From CBFHSF01 sp965658445 (GTDB lineage Bacteria; Bacteroidota; Bacteroidia; Flavobacteriales; Schleiferiaceae): a stretch of 45,562 nt of DNA. The stretch lies in NCBI GenBank assembly GCA_965658445.1, contig CBFHSF010000018.1, forward strand, positions 1-45,562, given 5' to 3'. The notes beneath the pieces are model-generated. The model made no database searches and was not told the origin of the DNA. It saw only the letters and a list, made by a program, of their open reading frames with translations. Below, one piece after another: positions 41,249 through 45,562 of this stretch. Position numbers and translations under genes: made by a program. The first letter of the stretch is position 1. The number at the start of each line of letters is the position of its first letter.

Positions 41249-41974
41249 CTACTCGTATGTTTTGGAAGAGTCCTTTACCATTTCTTGAATATCCACTACC
41301 TCCTCGGGAGTGAGGTTTCTCCACTTTCCTACCGGTAAATCCAATTCCACGTTCATAATGCGAACGCGTCTAAGCTTTTTAACCTCATACCCCAAGTACT
41401 CACACATTCTGCGGATTTGTCGGTTGAGGCCTTGTGTGAGGACAATTCTAAAGGTCAACGCATTGATTTTTTCCACCTTACACTTGCGCGTGGTCTGTCC
41501 CAAAATGGGCACACCATTTCCCATTTTTTGGATAAAGTCATCTGTAATGGGTCTATTTACTTTTACGATGTATTCTTTTTCGTGATGGTTTTTGGCTCTG
41601 AGAATCTTATTGACAATATCCCCGTCATTGGTAAGGAAGATCAAACCTTCTGATGGTTTGTCAAGGCGACCGATGGGAAAGATTCTTTCCGGGTGATTTA
41701 TGTAGTCAATGATATTGCGCTTTTCGCGCTTTCTGTCTGTGGTACAAACAATCCCTACGGGCTTGTTAAAGGCGAGGTAAATAAAGTCGCTCTTTTTGGC
41801 TTCGATAACCTTTCCGTCAACTCGTACGACGTCCTTGGGACCCTTTTTGGATCCCATGACCAAGGGTTTGCCATTGAGAGTAACTCGACCCTCTTCAATA
41901 AGGCGGTCGGCTTCTCTGCGGCTGCAATAGCCGACTTCACTTAAGTATTTGTTGATTCTAACGAGGTCAGACAT
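41249..41974 (-). CDS. rluF: 23S rRNA pseudouridine synthase, RluF/RsuA family
   Basis: Converts a uridine in 23S rRNA (position 2604 in E. coli for RluF) to pseudouridine. The 241 residues begin with an S4 RNA-binding domain (VRINKYLSEVGYCSRREADR), then KPVGIVCTTD, the catalytic motif GRLDKPSEGLIFLTNDG with Asp, and GLNRQIRRMCEYLGY at the C-terminus. RluF rather than RsuA or RluB is suggested by length and by the NKPVGIVCT segment, but the site specificity is not certain. Confidence 0.9.
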   Translation of the reverse strand: MSDLVRINKYLSEVGYCSRREADRLIEEGRVTLNGKPLVMGSKKGPKDVVRVDGKVIEAKKSDFIYLAFNKPVGIVCTTDRKREKRNIIDYINHPERIFPIGRLDKPSEGLIFLTNDGDIVNKILRAKNHHEKEYIVKVNRPITDDFIQKMGNGVPILGQTTRKCKVEKINALTFRIVLTQGLNRQIRRMCEYLGYEVKKLRRVRIMNVELDLPVGKWRNLTPEEVVDIQEMVKDSSKTYE

Positions 41975-42036
41975 GGAAAGTGTATTTCATTGCAAAGAAC
42001 GCAAATACCTTCCAAAGGAGTTTTGTTTGAGGTCAG

Positions 42037-42204
42037 TTATTCTGGAAGGGCTTCCATTCTTTTGAGGACGTCTTCTGCTTCAGCTCTTTTTTTATCGCTT
42101 TCTGCGCGATTTACCGTAGAGAGCTTGAAAGACTCTTCCAATAACGCTCTGTATCGTGTTTCTAAAACTTCTCGTTGACTTTTCTTTTTGAAGAATCCAA
42201 ACAT
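42037..42204 (-). CDS. Lacal_2735-type small protein
   Basis: 55 codons, starting MFGFFKKKSQ and followed by LETRYRALLEESFKLSTVNR, AESDKKRAEAE and a helical end. This charged, predicted coiled-coil protein matches what I recall as the Lacal_2735 family of flavobacteria, function unknown. It has ATG at 42204, TAA at 42037-42039, and Lys/Glu-rich composition. It is likely real: the sequence is conserved in type and the frame has no overlap with another gene. Confidence 0.75.
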   Translation of the reverse strand: MFGFFKKKSQREVLETRYRALLEESFKLSTVNRAESDKKRAEAEDVLKRMEALPE

Positions 42205-42272
42205 ATCATATGGGTTTATTAAAATAACGCTACAAAACCCAAATGGTTTTCTCTGTTTGCTTGAATCTTGAC

Positions 42273-42941
42273 TTAGTTTAATTCAAAGGTCCGTTTAAAT
42301 GATTTAACGCTTTGGTCTTCAAGAGAATTGAGCTGCATTTGGTCGTGATTCCCATCGATGGTAAATCGGTGGAACTCTGGTTCGTGGTAAGGAACGCATT
42401 CAATTTCTGATTTGTGACTGTGGTATTTGTAAATGCCAAATTCAACGTGACCGTCAGGGTAGGTCCATTTGTACACTCGGTCCCACCTAAAAAATACGGT
42501 CTCGCTGCTGTCGGTTTCCCACGCTCCAATGATGTGATCTCTTCCCGAAGTGGGGTATTGAGAAATTTTTCTCAGGTATACGGTTAGTGGCATTCCTTCC
42601 TCTGTTCTGTGGAAGGTCATCGTTGAATCCATTGGGCGCACGGTAAACGGACCTGCAGGATCTTTGAGTCCATTAGAGGTCTCTGTCGAGAGAATAGAAT
42701 CCTTGAGAGAAAAAGTTCCTCGTGAATGAGGATACCACCCGTTTCCGCTTATTTGGGTTCCGTCTTCATTGAACTGCATCCAGCGGTCTACTGGCGTTAC
42801 CTCTTGGTCTCCCATGGTGACTTTTTCTACCGCCCAAACACCATAGATTCCAGGCTTTTTAGGTTTTTCACAACTCGAAATAGAAAGTACAAGAAGAAAA
42901 AGAGAAACAATAAAGAGTGAAGGGACGTATCCTTTTTTCAT
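42273..42941 (-). CDS. Lipoprotein of unknown function
   Basis: 222 residues from ATG at 42941 (MKKGYVPSLFIVSLFLLVLS), preferred over the frame start at 42974 because it opens a normal signal peptide with lipobox SISSC. The mature part begins CEKPKKPGIYGVWAVEKV and has two similar segments, each with a WxxEx or GAWETDSSE stretch followed by MQFNEDGT or VFFRWDRVYKWTYPDG. They recall lipocalin-like or META-type beta-barrel units, each starting with Gly-x-Trp. No ligand can be named. It lies downstream of the N gap. Confidence 0.7.
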   Translation of the reverse strand: MKKGYVPSLFIVSLFLLVLSISSCEKPKKPGIYGVWAVEKVTMGDQEVTPVDRWMQFNEDGTQISGNGWYPHSRGTFSLKDSILSTETSNGLKDPAGPFTVRPMDSTMTFHRTEEGMPLTVYLRKISQYPTSGRDHIIGAWETDSSETVFFRWDRVYKWTYPDGHVEFGIYKYHSHKSEIECVPYHEPEFHRFTIDGNHDQMQLNSLEDQSVKSFKRTFELN

Positions 42942-43003
42942 GAGGGTGTTAATTTGGTTTGCACCACTCCTCACAAATTACATTCCAAAAAGTCGGTTTT
43001 AAA

Positions 43004-43103
43004 NNNNNNNNNNNNNNNNNNNNNNNNNNNNNNNNNNNNNNNNNNNNNNNNNNNNNNNNNNNNNNNNNNNNNNNNNNNNNNNNNNNNNNNNNNNNNNNNN
43101 NNN
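43004..43103. other. Assembly gap of 100 Ns
   Basis: Fixed-length gap between the leftward lipoprotein gene and the DoxX-like gene. No reading frame depends on it; flanks are AT-rich and could include part of a terminator or promoter. Confidence 0.95.
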
Positions 43104-43135
43104 AAACCTATTCAGAAAGCTCATATTAGGGGAGC

Positions 43136-43510
43136 TTAAATATTTGCTCCGAGATTGGATTTGGATCGGTGGATGGTTCCCACAACAAAAGCGAGCAGGG
43201 AAAAAATGATAGAACCCCAAACCAGGTGTAATTGATCCGCTTGCCAATGGGTGACAAAAGCAACAAGGGCCCATATATAGGTAGCTCTAACGGTCCAATT
43301 CCTCATTCGCGGAACCAAGTAGCCCAGTGCCAAAAGAATTTCAATAATTCCAATGGGATAGATAGACCACGTTGGATAATCCCAACTGGCAATGTCGTTT
43401 ACTTGTTCCTCCACACCAAGGAGTTTGGATACTCCTGCTATGGCAAAAGCACCAAAGAGGATAATAGACAGAATCCAAATCATTAAATTTTTTGCACCAT
43501 CAGAAATCAT
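43136..43510 (-). CDS. DoxX-like small membrane protein
   Basis: 124 residues with four helices: LMIWILSIILFGAFAIAGVS, PTWSIYPIGIIEILLALGYL, VRATYIWALVAFVTHW and WGSIIFSLLAFVVGTI. The FAGVSKLLG-like start (AIAGVSKLLGVEEQ) is typical of DoxX-like proteins. Role unknown. The ATG overlaps the stop of the upstream membrane-protein gene by 11 bp, so the two are translationally coupled. Confidence 0.75.
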   Translation of the reverse strand: MISDGAKNLMIWILSIILFGAFAIAGVSKLLGVEEQVNDIASWDYPTWSIYPIGIIEILLALGYLVPRMRNWTVRATYIWALVAFVTHWQADQLHLVWGSIIFSLLAFVVGTIHRSKSNLGANI

Positions 43511-44117
43511 AGCCTTTGTTTTTGGTAATTGAAGTACTTACGGGGGCATCTACGCGAATCGTTGTCTGTATGGTTTGAGTGGACTGATTCTTTGGTGTAG
43601 AAATGATGTTCCCTCTCATAAAAATGGTGGTAATCCAGAGGATTCCCAAAATATAGATCAACCAAATTTTTCTGGAAAAACCCGTGGCTAAAATAATGGC
43701 AATAGAAACATATCTGCCGTAATCGGACCCGTTGCCACCTTCGTTAAAGGAATAAAAGAAATGGGAACCCACAAAGAGAGCTAACAATACGCAAATAAGA
43801 GGAAGCTTTTTCATGAAGTACTCCTTGGTATCTGCCCCTTCATCTGGAGTGAATACGTTGGTAGTCAACATGAATAAGAACGGAGGAACCAAAAATGCCA
43901 AGTAGGTAAAGTAACTCTGTCCTGGTAATTCGTAGACAAGATTTACATAAATAAAGACATTGTACACAGCGACCTCGGTGAGAATCACGGTAAATAGTGC
44001 GTAGGGGAAAAACCATTGAGATTTCTCAAAGAGCCTTTTCCACTCTCCTAGGAGGTCCGCTAACCCAATGCCGTAGATTAAAAGAGGAACAAAGGCTAAA
44101 TACTCGGATGCATCCAT
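43500..44117 (-). CDS. Multi-pass membrane protein of unknown function
   Basis: 205 residues from ATG at 44117 (MDASEYLAFVPLLIYGIG); the frame start at 44162 is a TTG and less likely. About five to six helices are visible, including LLIYGIGLADLLG, FFPYALFTVILTEVAVYNVF, LAFLVPPFLFMLTTNVF, LICVLLALFVGSHFFYSF and LIYILGILWITTIFM, and it ends in a soluble Thr/Ser/Gln-rich tail. I do not recognise a family. It shares a short overlap with the DoxX-like gene. Confidence 0.7.
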   Translation of the reverse strand: MDASEYLAFVPLLIYGIGLADLLGEWKRLFEKSQWFFPYALFTVILTEVAVYNVFIYVNLVYELPGQSYFTYLAFLVPPFLFMLTTNVFTPDEGADTKEYFMKKLPLICVLLALFVGSHFFYSFNEGGNGSDYGRYVSIAIILATGFSRKIWLIYILGILWITTIFMRGNIISTPKNQSTQTIQTTIRVDAPVSTSITKNKGYDF

Positions 44118-44192
44118 TCGCTGTTGATTTGTTAGGTATTGTTGTCTACCAAATGTAATCAATAAGAAAACATTCTGCGAATGAAGGTTTTT

Positions 44193-44837
44193 CTAGGCCG
44201 TTACTTTGTCCATAAACTCCTTGAGTGTATCATGTGGCACATAGCCCGCAGCCACTTTGTAGACCTGATTTTGGTCGTCTACAATGCCTAAAAATGGAAA
44301 TCCTGTAACCCCTAAATCAGATGATTTTTTAAAGAAATTAAACGTCTGCGCACGGTTCTCGTCCGAAAGAATACAAGCCGCTACTTCCTTAATTTCCTTG
44401 TCTTTAGATTCCTTGATAAGGTTTCTGTACACTTCCAGATCATTGGTGTTTTTTCCCTTTTGGTATAAGATGTCTTGAATTTTTCTTGCCAACTCAACCT
44501 CTCGTCCGCTATAGATTTTGTGTAAGGCAGAGTACACCATACTGGGCAATTCAGAAGTTAATACGGCCGTTCCGGGCTCCAATATGTTGTTGAGGTAGTT
44601 TTCAGAAATCTTCACACCCGTAGTTTCTTCCAATCTGGGAATGGCTTCTTTGAGGTAGTCCATCATATGACCAATGGGCTGTGCATTGGGCTCAAGAACC
44701 ATCCCTCCGGGAAACACTTCAAATTCAATGAGGTCTTTGTACTCCGATTGGATTTTCTCCATGACGGGTTCAAAGCCGTAGCACCAGCCGCATAGTGGGT
44801 CAAATACATATATTAATTTCTCGAACTTTTGAGACAT
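44193..44837 (-). CDS. DsbA/FrnE-family thioredoxin-fold protein
   Basis: 214 residues, no signal peptide, so cytosolic. The site FDPLCGWCYGFEPVMEKI has the CxxC (CGWC, about residues 16-19). A helical insertion (about 60-165) precedes the cis-Pro region VTGFPFLGIVD. This is the FrnE/HCCA-isomerase-like branch of DsbA-type proteins, some of which are disulfide isomerases or reductases in the cytoplasm. The membrane-protein gene begins 76 bp further on, same strand. Confidence 0.87.
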   Translation of the reverse strand: MSQKFEKLIYVFDPLCGWCYGFEPVMEKIQSEYKDLIEFEVFPGGMVLEPNAQPIGHMMDYLKEAIPRLEETTGVKISENYLNNILEPGTAVLTSELPSMVYSALHKIYSGREVELARKIQDILYQKGKNTNDLEVYRNLIKESKDKEIKEVAACILSDENRAQTFNFFKKSSDLGVTGFPFLGIVDDQNQVYKVAAGYVPHDTLKEFMDKVTA

Positions 44838-44977
44838 GTAAATTTAATAAAGCGGTTTGTTCTGAGTAGGTTTTGCAGAAAGTGCAAGTATAGGTCAAGT
44901 CTGGTAAGTAATCAACACCTCAGGTTGTATTTGGTTTACGATGGTTTCGAATTATTCGAGGCCCACGTGCCAGATTA

Positions 44978-45562
44978 TCACGCAGAGCTTTCGGAGTCTA
45001 GTTTGGCGAGAAAATTTTCCGCAGTGTCTAATAGGCGCTTCTGTTTCTCAGGGCCTTTTTTATTCCAAGAAGAAAGCAACATGGACCAACGGGGTTGCTT
45101 AGAAAATACGTGAGAGTGTACCGTCATAAAACGCCAAAACAGCGCATCCCAAATTTCTGTCCATTCCCCCTTTGGGTAGTTGCTCATTTTTAGGATATAG
45201 TTGCTGCCGCTGATGTAAGGTTTGTTGGCCAAGAGCCCCCCGTCTGAAAATTGACTCATCCCATAGACATTGGGAACCATTACCCAGTCGTAGGCATCTA
45301 TGTAGAGCTCCATAAACCATTGGTAGACGGCGTTGGGTTTGATTTCGCACAAGAGCATAAAGTTCCCCAAAACCATTAGGCGTTCTATGTGGTGACTGTA
45401 GCCCGTTTTAAGAACCCTTTTAATGACATCGTCCAAAGGAAGAATTCCAGTGGTTCCATCGTAAAAACTAGCCGGCATTTCTCGGGTGAAATTCCAATAA
45501 TTAGTTGTGCGCTGTTCTACACCTCTCACTTCATAAATGCCCCTTATGTACTCACGCCAACC
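44978..45562 (-). CDS. CryB/photolyase-related protein (FeS-BCP type), 5'-truncated
   Basis: C-terminal part of a bacterial cryptochrome/(6-4) photolyase. The frame is open to the right edge; the GTG at 45529 is internal because WREYIRGIYEVRG precedes it, a motif of this family. Further motifs: KRVLKTGYSHHIERLMVLGN, NFMLLCEIKPNAVYQWFMEL, YDWVMVPNVYGMSQF and LFWRFMTVHSHVF. Cys in MLLCEI and in the C-terminal domain would include ligands of the 4Fe-4S cluster in relatives, but not all of them can be checked here. It ends SSA at 44978. Role: light-dependent DNA repair or light sensing. Confidence 0.88.
   Translation of the reverse strand, partial: GWREYIRGIYEVRGVEQRTTNYWNFTREMPASFYDGTTGILPLDDVIKRVLKTGYSHHIERLMVLGNFMLLCEIKPNAVYQWFMELYIDAYDWVMVPNVYGMSQFSDGGLLANKPYISGSNYILKMSNYPKGEWTEIWDALFWRFMTVHSHVFSKQPRWSMLLSSWNKKGPEKQKRLLDTAENFLAKLDSESSA

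Noticed and set aside
42205..42272. Extra small gene between the Lacal_2735-type gene and the lipoprotein gene
   Set aside because: Only 68 bp, no ORF with a start codon and coding features.
44829..45113. 94-codon plus-strand ORF opposite the CryB-type gene
   Set aside because: Antisense shadow with no family resemblance.

Overview
The window looks like part of a chromosome of a Bacteroidota bacterium, most likely Flavobacteriales and perhaps a marine lineage of the Cryomorphaceae/Schleiferiaceae type (the family is a guess). The reasons are type IX secretion (T9SS) C-terminal sorting domains, promoters with the Bacteroidota -7 motif TAnnTTTG, a BT_3928-type DoxX protein, a Lacal_2735-type small protein, and lipoproteins with acidic residues after the lipid cysteine. 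Two N runs (99 and 100 bases) show that it is a scaffold from a draft or metagenome assembly. Both window edges cut a gene: comEC on the left and a CryB-type photolyase relative on the right.

Left third, 1-16.1 kb, is mostly conserved housekeeping. It holds a comEC fragment, an ergothioneine pair (egtB-egtD) whose end overlaps a KirBac potassium channel, then dacA/cdaA (c-di-AMP synthase) and folP reading left, and a rightward series: a DUF1599 tandem-repeat protein, a BT_3928-family DoxX protein, a DppB-type permease, tpiA, prmA, a 1473-residue secreted protein of unknown role, and clpS. An IS3 remnant fused in frame to an orphan T9SS sorting domain follows, then tRNA-Arg(ACG) and a dense cluster of palindromes.

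Middle, 17.2-33.5 kb, is dominated by thiol, sulfur, metalloid and redox genes, mostly leftward. They are DUF547, a lipoprotein peroxiredoxin-like protein, a sulfur-relay set (SQR-like flavoprotein, TusE/DsrC-like carrier, DsrE2-like protein) behind a promoter region with three palindromes, csaA, DUF1801, a YfiT/DinB thiol-transferase relative, and an arsenic operon (arsR, Cys-rich DUF6428-like gene, ArsN-like acetyltransferase, arsenate reductase, ACR3 pump) with a candidate ArsR operator. Then come ppa, a type II NADH dehydrogenase, an amidase that seems to lack its catalytic Glu, an acetyltransferase and monomeric isocitrate dehydrogenase.

Right third, 33.6-45.6 kb, is more accessory. It has a LamG plus T9SS-sorted surface protein, a small GNAT gene broken by one base in an A-run, pirin, and an 809-bp intergenic stretch filled with several arrays that all have a 7-bp period. 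After that come a lipoprotein, a GH53 galactanase whose lipoprotein signal is out of frame across a C8 tract, a photolyase-like protein with its FAD domain first, a flavin reductase, an SDR without the usual catalytic Tyr, a pseudouridine synthase, a Lacal_2735-type protein, another lipoprotein, a DoxX/membrane-protein pair, a DsbA-like protein and the truncated CryB-type gene.

The items most worth a second look are the heptamer arrays (36.28-36.82 kb), the possible phase-variable GH53 lipoprotein, the sulfur-relay module and its operators, the IS3/T9SS chimera, the reversed-order photolyase gene set, and the N run that sits inside the KirBac selectivity filter although the coding sequence joins perfectly without it.
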